Origin: Cornus controversa
Lineage: Eukaryota > Streptophyta > Magnoliopsida > Cornales > Cornaceae
Assembly (NCBI GenBank): GCA_026545225.1
Contig: CM048853.1
Location: forward strand, 13,704,755-13,768,754
Length of the DNA: 64,000 nucleotides
Direction of reading: 5' to 3'
In this document: one piece after another, positions 1-11,665 of the stretch
How the letters are laid out: each line of letters begins with the position of its first letter
Position numbering within the stretch: the stretch's first letter is position 1
Notes under the pieces: generated by a model
Seen by the model: only the letters and a program-made list of their open reading frames with translations
Database searches by the model: none
Told to the model about the DNA's origin: nothing
Position numbers and translations under genes: made by a program

Positions 1-54
1 CTTTATTTAAGTATAGAACCAGTATTTCTATTATTTAAATTTAGGGGTGTGACA
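1..54. mobile_element. Possible end of an LTR element cut by the window edge
   Basis: The segment ends in GGGGTGTGACA at 44-54. This is the usual terminal form of many plant Ty3/gypsy LTRs whose other end reads TGTCACACCCC. No partner end or target duplication can be checked because the element would lie to the left of the window. Confidence 0.3.
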
Positions 55-273
55 CTTCCTCTACATTATTCCCGAATGATTTAAAGTGCTAGTGCTTGTG
101 AAACTCAAGTGGTTGAAATCATGAAGAGCAAAATGACTTGGAGAAACTTCACTCAAAGAGTCAAATCAAATTATTAACTTAATAAGGAACCATTTTGATT
201 ATTGTGTAACAAGGTACCAATGTTATGGTTCTAAAATTTATACAACCATAACATTGATATGCAAGCTACAAAA
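55..273 (+). repeat. Direct repeat copy 1 (about 219 bp)
   Basis: Nearly identical to 1077-1295, with a handful of substitutions and about 1.02 kb between copies. Each copy contains a perfect 13-bp inverted repeat (here CAATGTTATGGTT at 218-230 and its complement at 244-256) with a 13-nt loop, close to the right end. The origin is unknown. It could be the ends of a decayed non-autonomous element or a local segmental duplication. Confidence 0.85.
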
Positions 274-1076
274 GAGGATGTCAACACAAACTTTCTCTTT
301 TGTTTTCCTTCTATTTCCTTTCTTTAAATTCACTTCTTCCAAATTACCACCTAGCTTGCCAATGACCATGTGCAGTACAATAACAAATTCCATTTACAAT
401 ATGTTGATTTTAATGAGTATCCTCAAACTAGCACCAACCAGTTCCTCTAAGGGTGACAATGTCACATTGTTGGCTCCATATAAGTAGCAAAGGCAGCAAA
501 CTCAGGAATGATAGTTATGTGGACACAAACACTAGTGCTTCAACAAATAGATTTTTTTAAATATTCTAGGAGCTCCCCGACAATAGATAATTAAATACAT
601 CACATAGACAAATAATCACAATGAAGGAAATAGGAGTATGTGTAATTGTGTCTATACATTTTTGTGCCTATGATTCTGTCATGTTTTTATACTCAAATTA
701 GCGACAATGATTAAATATACCACTGATGTCAAAAGTAAACAATAAATAAACAACTAAATTCAAAGAAGAAAACAAATAACTAAACAACTTAATTTAAGGA
801 AGAAAAATGCATGTAAGAAACAAACCAGCTATGTCAAAGCGTGACAAAGGGTTTTGAGCTAGCACAACGATTGATCAATAGCTTTGACCTATTTTCAATA
901 TTAATTCTGTTTTTTTCCTGCATTCCAATTTAACGAATTGTTACTTGCAAGTCTAGGTGTCAAAAACTACAACATACACTGAAAATCATTTCACACCATA
1001 TAAGCCGGACTCATGAAAATATCACGTACGACATCCCAATCCTACAGTATAACAATGTAGCAAGGACTTTTACGCG
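274..1076. other. No gene seen between the direct repeats
   Basis: AT-rich sequence with only short open frames and no recognisable protein. If the flanking direct repeats are element termini, this would be the element interior, but no primer-binding site or polypurine tract is evident. Confidence 0.6.
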
Positions 1077-1295
1077 CTTCCTCTACATTATTCCCGAATG
1101 ATTTAAAGTGCTAGTGCTTGTGAAACTTATGTGGTCGAAATCATGAAGAGCAAAATGACTGGGAGAAACTTCACTCAAAGAGTCAAATCAGATTACTAAC
1201 TTAATAAGGAACCATTTTGATTATCATGTAACAAGGTACCAATGTTATGGTTCTAAAATTTATACAACCATAACATTGATATGCAAGCTACAAAA
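1077..1295 (+). repeat. Direct repeat copy 2 (about 219 bp)
   Basis: Second copy of 55-273. The perfect 13-bp hairpin is conserved at 1240-1278. Substitutions between copies fall outside the hairpin arms. Confidence 0.85.
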
Positions 1296-3230
1296 TATTG
1301 AATAGGGTATCACCCAAGCCAGTCAAGTGACCAGAATTAACAAGAGTTTGAGGCCGAATTAATTTGAAGAAGCCTGTAATAATGTTTTTAAGCTGCATGT
1401 AATAGGCACCAAATTAATTAGAAGAAGCTTGTAATAAATATGTTGAGGATTGAAATCGAGGAAGCAAAACACTCAATCTCGAACCATAATTAACAAGAGT
1501 TACATAGGACTCATAATGTTATTAAGCAAAATTGAATAAAAATTATCCATTACATCCAAAATGGTACAAACACAAAAGCTAAAAACCCAAAAAGTTCAGT
1601 ACACAACAAAAATGTAAAGAATAATTAATGACTTTAAAGTAAGACTGTACAAGATAATGTCATGCTCTGATAATTTATTGTGGTCATGCAAAAGTAGTTT
1701 AAGTGAAGTCAGTCATATACCATGAAATACCAAATATTTTTAGGATTGGGATTTCAGAAAAGAATAGGAAATCAAATGAAATCTTATTTATGCATTTGGA
1801 ATAATTTGGAATTTAGAAAAGTAAAAGAGGAGCAGTCGAGTTGGGCATATTAATTGCAAAGTCTACTACTTATAAGTAATTTTTAAATATCATGAAATTC
1901 GGGCGTACCCCATTGAACAAACATGAAACTTAAGGAACATAGGGACATTCCTCACACTATATATAATAAGTTGGCTCTCGTAGATCTCTTATTTTCTCGC
2001 AAAGGTCACAGTAATATTCTGAATAATCATCATCATCGTCTGAATGGTCTTTGATGGGAGAATAAGTGAGGGTGAGTGAATGAATGTCCATGATGGCTAT
2101 ATTTAACTGTAAGATGACTATGTTTACTGTAAGTGGTAATTTCAGAACACAGCACAACCTGATGCTGAAATTGCATGGCACATAGCATAAGAATGGGAAA
2201 CTAATTAAAATAATCTTGTACAAATAACATATATAATAATAGATAAAAAAAATTAAACCAACTCATGAGGAGACCTTTTTTTCTTTTTCTTTTTTTTGTG
2301 TGTTTGTGCGCATGCTATTTTGAAACCAATGAACAAGGCTAAAGGTTTGTGATTCAATATGTGAAATAAATGCTCAAATGCACTTTCAAAAGAGGAGTAT
2401 GATTATACATATTGACATGTGACCTTCCTTAGAAGTGGTGACACCTAATATGGAGTTATCTTGAAATTATTGTACATCCTGAGGGCTTTTATGTGAATTA
2501 TTGGTGCTCTAGAAGCATTATATACCAATCATAGTGCTAAATTATTTTTAAACATGGATTATCATCACATGTTGATGTCATTTATAAATGATTCATTCAA
2601 CAGGGTCAGGGACTTGTAAGACTGTTCCCATTTTTATCTTTTAGCTAGTTTGTTCATATATATGAATGGAAAATATGGAGACCAAAGAATTCTCATTTTA
2701 ATAGCTTCATCTTTAATAAGTTAGGAATATTTTACAACTAAAATATGAGGTCATCAAACATAGAATAATCTCAAAATGTAGATTAAAGTTTAAGCAATTT
2801 TGACAAAATCTCCAAGGATATTTTTCTTTTTTTGGAAGGAGGTGGAGAATGAAAGCGCCTCCCAAGGAACCCTTCTTAATTGCATGGGAAGATCTTAACC
2901 ATGGAAAAAGTGAAAAACGTAGTGTCATGCCCTTTTAGTTCAAACTTTCAACTTGAGAAGATAGTTTTTGACTCAAAATTCAGTAATTGAACAAAAAGTT
3001 AGTACAAAAAATACTACAGATTGAGTTTTCATATACCACGTACAAAAGAGCCCCACTCCTTGTATGCTTTGCCAAGACCTTGCCCAATCTTTGACTGTTG
3101 ATCATCATCTTCAGACATGAGAATGGAGAATTCAGGAATTGCAACACAAGGAGAACCCATGAAGCTATTGGCCTGCACTGAGAGAGAGAGAGAGGATTGG
3201 GCTTGCACACCATTCCTACATGCATAGGCC
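1296..3230. other. No gene recognised
   Basis: AT-rich intergenic sequence. Short open frames give no recognisable domain. A (GA)n microsatellite lies at about 3180-3194, just outside the LINE tail that follows. Confidence 0.6.
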
Positions 3231-3870
3231 TTTTATTTTTTTTATACATAATAATTCATTAAAAGGTGCTCAAGAGGGGAGTCCTCCCGAGAAACTACAA
3301 AAAGCCGAACACAACCAACTATATGCTTAAGCTATCAATAAAGTCCACAACTTGACCACTCGATGTACAATTTTTTTCCGTTTACCCGGAAAAAAAACCT
3401 CAATATATTGTATTTGAGAGACTAAATAAGAGACTCCACGTCCTCAAAGCGCCTCATATTCATCTCTTGCCACAAACCCCACCATAAACAAAGGGGAGTT
3501 GCCCTCCAAGCTTCTCTAACTCGGCTATCCACTGTACACCCTCTCCAAGCTTCGATCATATCCACCGTGGAATTGGGAAACACCCAGGGCATACTAAATG
3601 CAGCCAAGAACATAGGCCAAACATCCCTTGCCACTAAACAATGTTAAGAAAAGATGATCGTTTCCTCCGACCTTTTTGCACATGCAACACCAATTCACCA
3701 TAATTTGACCCATTCTCCTGAGGTTATCTATGGTGAGAATCTTGCCTAAGGTAGTTGTCCAAGTAAAGAAGGCCACCTTCAAGGGGGCCTTTGTTCTCCA
3801 AATTGCCTTCCAAGGAAAGATGGAACCCGTGAAATCCAAAAGATTTCTATAAATCACAATCCAAATGATG
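3231..3870 (-). mobile_element. 5'-truncated L1-type LINE, 3' end with poly(A)
   Basis: On the minus strand the translation gives the C-terminal zinc-binding segment (zf-RVT) of plant LINE ORF2. Visible motifs include FPWKAIWRTKAPLKVAFFTW, then NWCCMCKKVGGNDHLF (a Cys-X2-Cys plus His site), then CLWWGLWQEMNMRRFE near the C-terminus. A frameshift near position 3620 separates two reading frames. The 3' untranslated part runs to an A-rich tail, seen as a T-rich run at 3231-3244, preceded by a short GGGA...TCCC hairpin at about 3283-3294. Everything upstream of zf-RVT (endonuclease and reverse transcriptase) is missing, as expected from incomplete reverse transcription. No target duplication was found. 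Confidence 0.8.
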
Positions 3871-5411
3871 TATGTACTACATTTGTAGTTAATCTCCGAA
3901 TGGTATTTGATGATTTACATTTTCTTACAGTCTTTCTAGTACTTAAGTTAATCTCTTAGATTGCTAGAGTTACTTTTTAGTATGAGGTTAGCATTGTTCC
4001 TCCAGGAAAAATCCCTCTTAGGGTTTCATTCATCATGTATTAATTCCGGCCCTTCAACAAAAGAATTTCAAATTTCATCTAACGACTAAAAGAAAGAAAA
4101 AAATTATACACATCAACATATATCTGTATATAAGCTATTTTTTCTTTTTCTTTTTTTTAAAAAAAAATTTAGGTTAATTTCTATATATAGGATTCATTAC
4201 GTAAAAATTCAGATTAGCAAGTATGAAGATACAAGTTCAAATTTGAGAACTTCAAAAGTTACATGGAGACTATGGAGTGTCACAATTGCTCATATATACA
4301 CATGTACATATTAATGGGTCAAAATAATTATTGAGATCATTTCTTACAGTCAATTACATGGATGTGGCAAAAATGAAATGAAATAAATAAAACATTTTAC
4401 GACTTTGCATAATATGTAAATAAAAAATTGAAAAAAAGCAATATTTCATAACCACCCATCTTTCTATAAATATTTTTTTTACAAAAAAATAGTGATTTTT
4501 TTTTTATTTCTTGACAAAGTCTTATGAATTTAAATTAATACCTTTTCTTTTCATATAAATTTTATGCATTTAAAATCATAAAATGGTAGTTTTAAAAACT
4601 TTCTTTAAAATATTTTATATTAGAAAATTAAAATTTTTTTCCTTTTTGATGAAAGTGGAAGTTATGAACCTTCGTGAATGAACAATATATAACTTTGAAT
4701 TTACAAAGTATCAGAGAGAACTTTGAATATATTATTAACTAACAACATAAGGAAATCTACGAAACTATTGCTATAAATAAGTCCATAATGGAACTTTATC
4801 TTCAAATTAAGAAAAAGATATGATAAAAAAACTTAATCACTAAAAACTATGAAGTACCAAAAATTAAAAGAATTAGAGTCTTTTGAAATCTTCAACAAAA
4901 AATTTGAAATATTCAATAGTCTTTCTATAGGACTAAAAAATGTAATTTTGGAGTTCACACAACCCGATGAGAGGGCTTAATCGATATAAATAAACCCTGA
5001 TGATATCGATTACCTGAATCCATTTTTTAGAATGACGTTGAACGAATTAGTACAGTGTGATCTCTAGTTTTATGTGCCTAGCCGTATTCGGTAAATGGTC
5101 CATAAATATAATTCACAATCTTCAAGGAGGATCTCTAAATTGTTCGAAGTCTCACTAGAGGGGCTCTGACTTGATGAACTGTTGGTTCAGTCCTACATTT
5201 TGTCTCGAGAACTAAGGAGAAAGTGGACTCAGCAGGAGAAGTATTGTACCATAAGAGAGGCAAAGAGGTCAACCTCTTTCAAGAATTATGGCAATGCAAT
5301 GTAGTTGGACTCTTATGTCGCCTCGAATGAATCATCCTCTTCACGTTGAATTACTAAATTTGGCTGAAAACATAACTAGTGGATTTTGATCGTTAAATTG
5401 TTTTCAATAAA
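3871..5411. other. AT-rich intergenic DNA
   Basis: Very AT-rich, with T and A runs at about 4135-4165 and 4480-4510. No coding region or RNA gene was recognised. Confidence 0.6.
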
Positions 5412-5482
5412 GAATATGTAATACCCCAGAAATTTGGACGTCAATTATTTTAAAGAATTTGAATTGCTTTATATTATTATTA

Positions 5483-5513
<31 letters not shown>

Positions 5514-6286
5514 ATTATTAATTCATGTGAAATGCCTTGTCTCTATATTTTATCGTTTTATGTGAGTTGCTTTTCCTTTATATGCATTTTATCATTTCAT
5601 GGGAATTGATAAGTTTGATTGTTATCATTTTATGTGGATTGTTTATGTTTTATAGATTCTATATTATTTCATGTGAATTTCTCTGTTTTTATTTTTATCA
5701 TTTTATGTGAATTATTTATTGATTATGTATTGTTTGATTTAAATCTTTTAAATGCTTTGGATTGGGTTAGGGAGGAATTTGGGTTGGAATGGTTGGGCTA
5801 GGGATATGCTTAAGTTGATGGGCCAGGGTTATGGTTATATTATTATTATTATTTAGTTTATTTAGTTTTTAGAAAAACAATAATAGAATAATAATAATTA
5901 AGACAAAAAGAAAATAAGAGACTAGGGTTTCTGCCATTTGCTTACGCATAGAAACCAAGGGAGTAAACGAAAGAGAGAAGGGAGTGAAGGAACGATCGGG
6001 TGAACGAGTTGTTGAATTGTCAAAGAGGCAAGTTCGAACTCTTCTCTTCTCCTTTGAATCTATATACATATGTATTATTTGTATATACATGTTGCTGGAA
6101 TATATATATAATATATATTAATTGTATAGACATGTTGCTAGAAATTTGTATACATTTAATTATGAAATTAAATGATTTTGCATGCTAAGAATAATTCTGT
6201 GAATTAAACATGAAGATTTTGGAGTTTTGGTACTGTTTTAGGGTATTTTTGCATATGTATATACATGTATATATGACTGTATAGGC

Positions 6287-6291
6287 GGGTG

Positions 6292-6332
<41 letters not shown>
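6287..6332. repeat. Compound TA/TG microsatellite
   Basis: Runs of TA followed by TG dinucleotides inside solo LTR A. The TA part is also present at the matching place in solo LTRs B and C with different lengths. Confidence 0.9.
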
Positions 6333-6889
6333 ACGAACATGAAATTTGGGTCTACTGTGTTTATCATTTTTGAGGGTTTTTATTCCAATCAATAGGTAGA
6401 TCTTGCTTCCTAGAACAATCCTTGCAAATTTGGTTGCGAACCGTTAGGTAGATTGACGGGAATCTGACTTTGAAATTTTAAATTTTCGAAACTTGAAATT
6501 GGGCATTTTTGAATTAGGCCACGAGAGGGCATGAATTTGGTACCAATGCGTAGCTTAGATCGAAACGAGTTCAATGGTATATTCATAAGCATTATTCAGT
6601 GCCCGGAAGTGACCGAAAAATGGTCGAAAAGTTCGGCCATCATTGTTGAGCGTGGGAGCTTCAGGTGAGGGAAAAAAAAAAACCCCCACGCACGCCACCG
6701 GCGAGTGGGAGCTTGTGTCGCCTGCTTCGGCTTCGGCCCATGGCTGAAAAAGTATTTTTGGGCTCCACTTGCGGGGGCCCACCTTTGGGTCTGATATGGG
6801 CACATTCCAAATTATTTTGGTATTTTTTTTGAATTTTTGAAATTTTTGGAAAAACTTGAAAATTTAGAAAATCATTTTTTTAAAATACT

Positions 6890-7480
6890 TTTATAATTCC
6901 AAAAATTCCCAAAATTTTATGTCAACTTCCTGGGAGTTTTAGGAACTTGGAATTTAAATTTTATGTCGAAATAATTTTCCCTTGTTTTTAAATTGATTTT
7001 TAAAGTGTCTAAAAATTGGGTTTTTCAGCTTCTTTAATTTTAGAAAATACTTAAAAAGTTTCAAAATTTTGCACATTTTTACTGTAACTTTCTGCAGGTT
7101 AAATACACTTGGGTTTAAATTTTCAACTCAAAATGAGTTGTCGTTGTAGTTCAATTGATTTTTAAAGTGTCCAAAAGTTGGGTTTTTCACATTTTGTTAT
7201 TTTAGAAAATACTTAAAAAAATATCAAAAATTCTCAAATTTTTAATGTAACTTCCTGGATGTTAAATGAACTTGGGTTTAAATTTTCATCTCAAAATGAG
7301 CTTCCTTTGGTGTTCAATTGATTTTTAAAGTGTCTAAAATTTGGGTTTTCACCTTCTTTCATTTTAGAAATTTTTTTTTAAAATTCTAGAAAATTCTAAA
7401 AAAATGCAGGTAACTTTATAGGAGTAAAATGCACCTGGGCTTTAAATTTCTAGTGAAAAGGAGTTTCCCTTGAGGTTGTA
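6890..7480 (+). repeat. 162-bp tandem repeats in solo LTR A (about 3.5 copies)
   Basis: The marker ATTGATTTTTAAAGTGT recurs at about 6992, 7154 and 7317, giving a period of 162-163 bp. Each unit also has a version of CTTGGGTTTAAATTT and TTTTAGAAAATACTT. Equivalent arrays lie at about 16360-16850 in LTR B and, reversed, at about 23100-23620 in LTR C. Confidence 0.88.
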
Positions 7481-7885
7481 TCGGTTGTATAAGTATGCCT
7501 CTGACTATGCTTTATTTGTCTTTGATTAGAAATTATTTCTTTTAAATTCCCGAGAGTATCAAAAAAAATTCAGGATGTTTAAACACGGTTTTAGGGACAG
7601 AATAGGCCCAGGAACTTAAATTCGAGTTAGGTTTTGACTCCCTTGAAGGTTTGGATAAATTGGAGGTTTGATTGAGTGTTTGCTTCTAAAGTGGTTAATT
7701 GTGTTATTTGATTTACTTTCATGTATTTTTCCTTTAAAGATATAAATGCCCATGAAATACTTGCTTATAGTTACTTGTAGACGATTTGTCTTATGGTGAT
7801 AATTTCATATCGGATAATTTGAATTACTTTGTTTGGGCAAATTAAAATCATAATGCACCTTGTTTATTTTATGTTTCATATTGGG

Positions 7886-8222
7886 AAGGTATCTATGCAT
7901 TTTATTTGGCATGTAAGGATTGCCCAGCGTGTCAGGATCGCCCATACCTAATAAGGTAATGCATTTTATTTGGCATGTAAGGATTGCCCGGCGTGGCAGG
8001 ATCGCCCATACCTAATAAGGTATCTATGCATTTTATTTGGCATGTAAGGATTACTCGGTGTGTCAGGATCGCCCATACCTAATAAGGTATCTATGCATTT
8101 TATTTGGCATGTAAGGATTGCCGTGCGTGTCAGGATCGCCCATACCTAATAAGGTATCTATATATTATATTTGGCATGTCAAGATTGCCTAGATTTAATA
8201 AAATGCATGCATATGTTTCTTT
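7886..8222 (+). repeat. 67-bp tandem hairpin repeats in solo LTR A
   Basis: Units start (GGCATGT) at 7908, 7972, 8039, 8106 and 8173, a period of 64-67 bp. Each unit can fold as two or three small hairpins: GGCA...TGCC, GGCG...CGCC, and ATACCT-AATA-AGGTAT. A diverged extra unit is visible at about 8335-8395. Some units here are mutated out of pairing (for example GGCA...TACT at 8039), unlike LTRs B and C. Confidence 0.9.
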
Positions 8223-9057
8223 ATTTTGAACTTAAAGAATGTGTTCATTGTTGAATGATAAAGGTTTGTTGGTACAATGTATAAGATGATTTTGATTTCT
8301 GAAAACATGAACTAGGTAGGAATGACCAGTATGTATATACCTATACCTATTAAGGTATCAAAGGATAAAATGGTGGCATGTTAGGATTGCTTAAACTTGA
8401 TATTATTTCATGTTATGTTTATTTCTGCTGAACTTAAGAAATGTGTTCACTTTTGCATAATAAGGATTTGGGTGGAACATTAAATAATGACTGTCGTTTT
8501 GGAAACATGAAACTGGATAAAAGAATAGCTTGTATGTTAAATCTATGGATTCCTTTTGTGTCCCTTATACTGGAGGTATGTATATTGGTTCTCTAATTGG
8601 GATATAGTAGATAGGACTTGCTCGTGGGTTTAACCCACTTGTTGATATTTCAGGTTTCAAATAGGTTCCACTACAAGGATAGAGTTTTATGATTGGTTGT
8701 GGTAGACATCTCTTCTCATCGGTCACAGGGTAGAAACCTATCATCTTATTCAAGGGTCAGACTATGAACTCTTTTGGAGATTTTGGTTGTTGGTTTTAAA
8801 TTAGAGTCTTAAACTTTTGTTTATTCTTGTTAAGGGGTCCTTGGGTTACGGGACTTCCAAATTGTATTACCAGGCATATAATTGTTTATTTATCCGTAAT
8901 TTCATTTCAGCGGAATTTTATGTTGAGCTTTTAAAAATTATTTCGTTCTATCTTTTGTCTTCTATGCTTGTTGCTATCAGTTATTAGTATCTCTCAGGTT
9001 TTGTGTAAGAGACTGGCCACCTCATGCGCGGAATTTTCTGGGGGGTATTTCAGAATA

Positions 9058-10430
9058 GATCTTGATGAGTCACAACATGCACGTAAAATTATGTCAGAAA
9101 AATTGTCATACATCAATTTATTTTATTTTTACTTTTCAGTGCTGATTTTCATGCCATTATGTATAGAAAAACAATTTATTGCTTTAAAATTTTCAAGAAT
9201 AATGAAACACCGACACATAATGTTGATTGAGTGTGGCCAAAAGAGTGTGATGTAGCAAATCTTAAAAAATGCAACTTGTGGCCAAAAGCTTGTCAAAGCC
9301 AACACCACCTCCAACTTTTTACCCGGGATGCCTCCCACCCCTTCAATAACATGGTACACCCGGTCACAATTTTCACCCCTTTTAAACATACCTTTTTTTA
9401 AAAAAAAACTAACATGATCCGAATCTTACTCGGCTGATGTGGCCCATATAGGTTAGGTTTGATCTCCATTAAAATTTTTTTTTTTTAAAAAGAACAAAAA
9501 ATATGTCACGCAGCCTAAATCATGTTGGAATTTGATTATCATTTAATTTAACATGTCAAGTTTGAACAAATTTGATTAAAAAAATCAATGCAAAATGTAA
9601 TATTTAATACTCCTATGTAGTTGTGTCAAATATTTCTTTTCATTATTATTTTGTCCTCACATATAACTCACACGCATAGTCATTTTGTTTTAAATGAGAC
9701 TTGAATTTTTAACTTTTTATCTTGGAAGATAAATAATATTCTAGTGAACATCATTTTGGTTCAAAGTTTGTTAAGACTATTTTCATTTAATAACAGCAAA
9801 CAATTAAAATTTGAGCTTAACTTCATCGATAATACTAATATAAATGAATTATGAGTTATGTCTTTAGTCTAAGTAACTTGGATTACTTATGCGTCTATAT
9901 AAAATTTATCTATGATAATATAATTGTATTTCAAGTTCTTGTCCCTGAATATAGCCGGGATAATTTTATGTAGTAAATGAGAATAAATATGATTTGTTTT
10001 TCCTTTTGACAAAAAAAATTACACATGCATTGAGTTAAGGGTTGTCAATAACAAAGTGATCTATTTTAATAATTTATTTTTCAATTTAGTTGAATTAAGC
10101 ATGTTAGACTATATATTTCCTATATATATATATTTATTTATTTATTTATATATTCCTAAACCAGATAGGTTTCTTACACCTTCTCCTAAGCCACGTAAAA
10201 CTAGAATCTCTTGTCTCCTAAGTTACTCAACCTTCAAGATTGCCTCTATGTATTTTTCATCAAATCAAATTCAATTCAATTCAATACAATCTTTCTTATA
10301 TTTCTAAGATTTCTAGGTATGCATAAATTGGATAAGTTCTGTGCTACTTTTGTTCACTCTACAGTGAAAAACCAAAGCTGAGAAATCTCTCTCCTCTCTC
10401 TCTCTCTAGAATTGTAATACGACTATACTG
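9058..10430. other. Intergenic, upstream of the NIP pseudogene
   Basis: AT-rich sequence with no recognised gene. A (CT)n-rich stretch at about 10388-10408 directly precedes the NIP start codon and looks like inherited 5' untranslated sequence. Confidence 0.55.
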
Positions 10431-11262
10431 ATGGCTGAGATATCAGGAGCGAATGGTAACCATGGAGTGGCTTTGAATATAAAAGATGATGATATGAATA
10501 ACCACCTTCCTGCCTCAGCATCCAAAACCAATGGAGACTCTGCAGGCTGCTTTGTTACTATACCTTTCATTCATAAGTTCATAGCAGAGGTGTTGGGTAC
10601 TTCTTGATATTTGTCGGTTGTGCCGCGGTGGTGGTGAATTCTGATAAGGACAAGGTTGTGACACTTCCGGGAATATCAATGGTCTGGAGACTCGTTGTGA
10701 TGGTATTGGTTTACTCTGTTGGCCACTTTAACCCCACCGTCACCATTGCCTTTGCCACCTGCAAAAGGTTTCCATGGAAACAGGTGCCAGCCTATGTATC
10801 TGTCTAAGTCCTTGGATCAACTCTTGCTAGCGGAACCCTCCGGCTAATATTTAAGGGGAAGCAGAATCATTTCGCCGGAACACTTCCGGCAGGGTCGATC
10901 TACAATCTTTCGTCTTGGAGTTCATAATCACATTCTACCTCATGTTTGTCATATTCGGTGTCGCCACTGATAATCGAGCTATTGGAGAACTTGCTGGGGT
11001 TGCCGTTGGGTCTACAGTTGTGGTAAATGTGATGTTTACAGGGCCAATTTCAGGAGCAGCAATGAATCCAGCAAGAAGTTTGGGGCCAGTAATTGTGTCA
11101 AACAATTGCAAGGCTATATGGATATACTTAGTAGCCACAACCTCTGGAGCCATAACAGGTGCTTGGGTCTACAATATCATCAGGTTCACAGACAAGCCCA
11201 TGCGTGAAATCACCAAGAATGCCTCTTTCCTCAAGACTTCAGGACGCAACGGATCTAACTGA
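10431..11262 (+). pseudogene. NIP-type (nodulin-26-like) aquaporin pseudogene, intronless
   Basis: Reads as a plant NIP subfamily aquaporin, a membrane channel for water, glycerol or metalloids. The N-terminus starts MAEISGANGN. Visible family motifs are FVGCAAVVVN (helix 1), YSVGHFNPTVTIAFATCKRFPW (first half-helix), and GPISGAAMNPARSLGP (second NPA box, intact). The C-terminus ends in FTDKPMREITKNASFLK. Breaks: a 4-bp loss after 10600 (GGT ACT then TCTTGA) gives an early stop. The ISGAH residues before the first NPA box are deleted and NPA reads NPT. A CAA-to-TAA type stop follows AYVSV near 10805. A 1-bp loss near 10896 shifts the frame. The whole coding length is contiguous, whereas plant NIP genes normally have several introns, so it is probably a retrocopy. 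A clear poly(A) tail or target duplication was not found. Confidence 0.88.
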
Positions 11263-11329
11263 CCAAGAAATCTCCATTTATGTAACTTCTTCAGACACTT
11301 TAGTGTAAACGAACAGCTTTCGGTCTTAC

Positions 11330-11665
11330 TGTCGCTTCAACGAGTTTGCTCTTTTGCACCTTCTTTGTATATGTTTCACAACCACTGTTGGTAACATCAC
11401 CGGATTGCTTTCACGAGCAAGTTTGCTCTTTTGCAGGTTCTTTGTATGTGTTTCGCTGCCACGATTAGTAACATCACCGGATTGCTTTCACGAGTCATAG
11501 CATTTGTGTGTCAAAGTCGCTGATTTCAATGAGCTTCTTTTCTGATTTTCAAATCAGTTTTCACTCCAACGAGCGGCTTTCGGTCTTTCCGACTGTTTTA
11601 TAGCTTCTTTGTGCATGTTCGCAGCCACAGTTGGTAACATCACCAGATTGCTTTCACGAGCGGCA
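11330..11665 (+). repeat. Short diverged tandem repeats downstream of the NIP pseudogene
   Basis: The block AACATCACC(G/A)GATTGCTTTC recurs at about 11393, 11471 and 11635, with the shared lead-in TTCTTTGTATATGTTTC or its variants. The first two units are 78 bp apart. It may be an expanded 3' untranslated segment; no function is suggested. Confidence 0.75.

Larger units (their letters stand above)
5417..9052 (+). mobile_element. Solo LTR A, Ty3/gypsy (3.64 kb)
   Basis: Begins TGTAATACCCC and ends GGGGTATTTCA. It is flanked by a perfect 5-bp target duplication, GAATA, at 5412-5416 and 9053-9057. No internal region, primer-binding site or polypurine tract adjoins it, so it is a solo LTR left by LTR-LTR recombination. 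Internal order: AT-rich start, (TA)n(TG)n microsatellite at about 6290-6332, GC-rich core at about 6660-6790, 162-bp tandem repeats at 6890-7480, hairpin-rich 67-bp repeats at 7886-8222, and a palindrome GTGGGTTTAACCCAC at 8624-8638. The TGTAATACCCC start is typical of Tekay/Del-like chromoviruses, but the lineage is inferred. Open frames inside it are not genes. Confidence 0.93.

Noticed and set aside
6410..6805. Overlapping open frames in the GC-rich part of the solo LTRs (also at 15926-16327 and 23567-24123)
   Set aside because: They occur in several frames on both strands, change between LTR copies, are rich in low-complexity Lys/Phe runs, and match no protein family. They are by-products of the GC-rich core and the A/G tract.
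10413..10428. Sequence TAATACGACT resembling a phage T7 promoter before the NIP start codon
   Set aside because: It departs from the T7 promoter after ten bases, in a plant pseudogene's 5' region; chance similarity.
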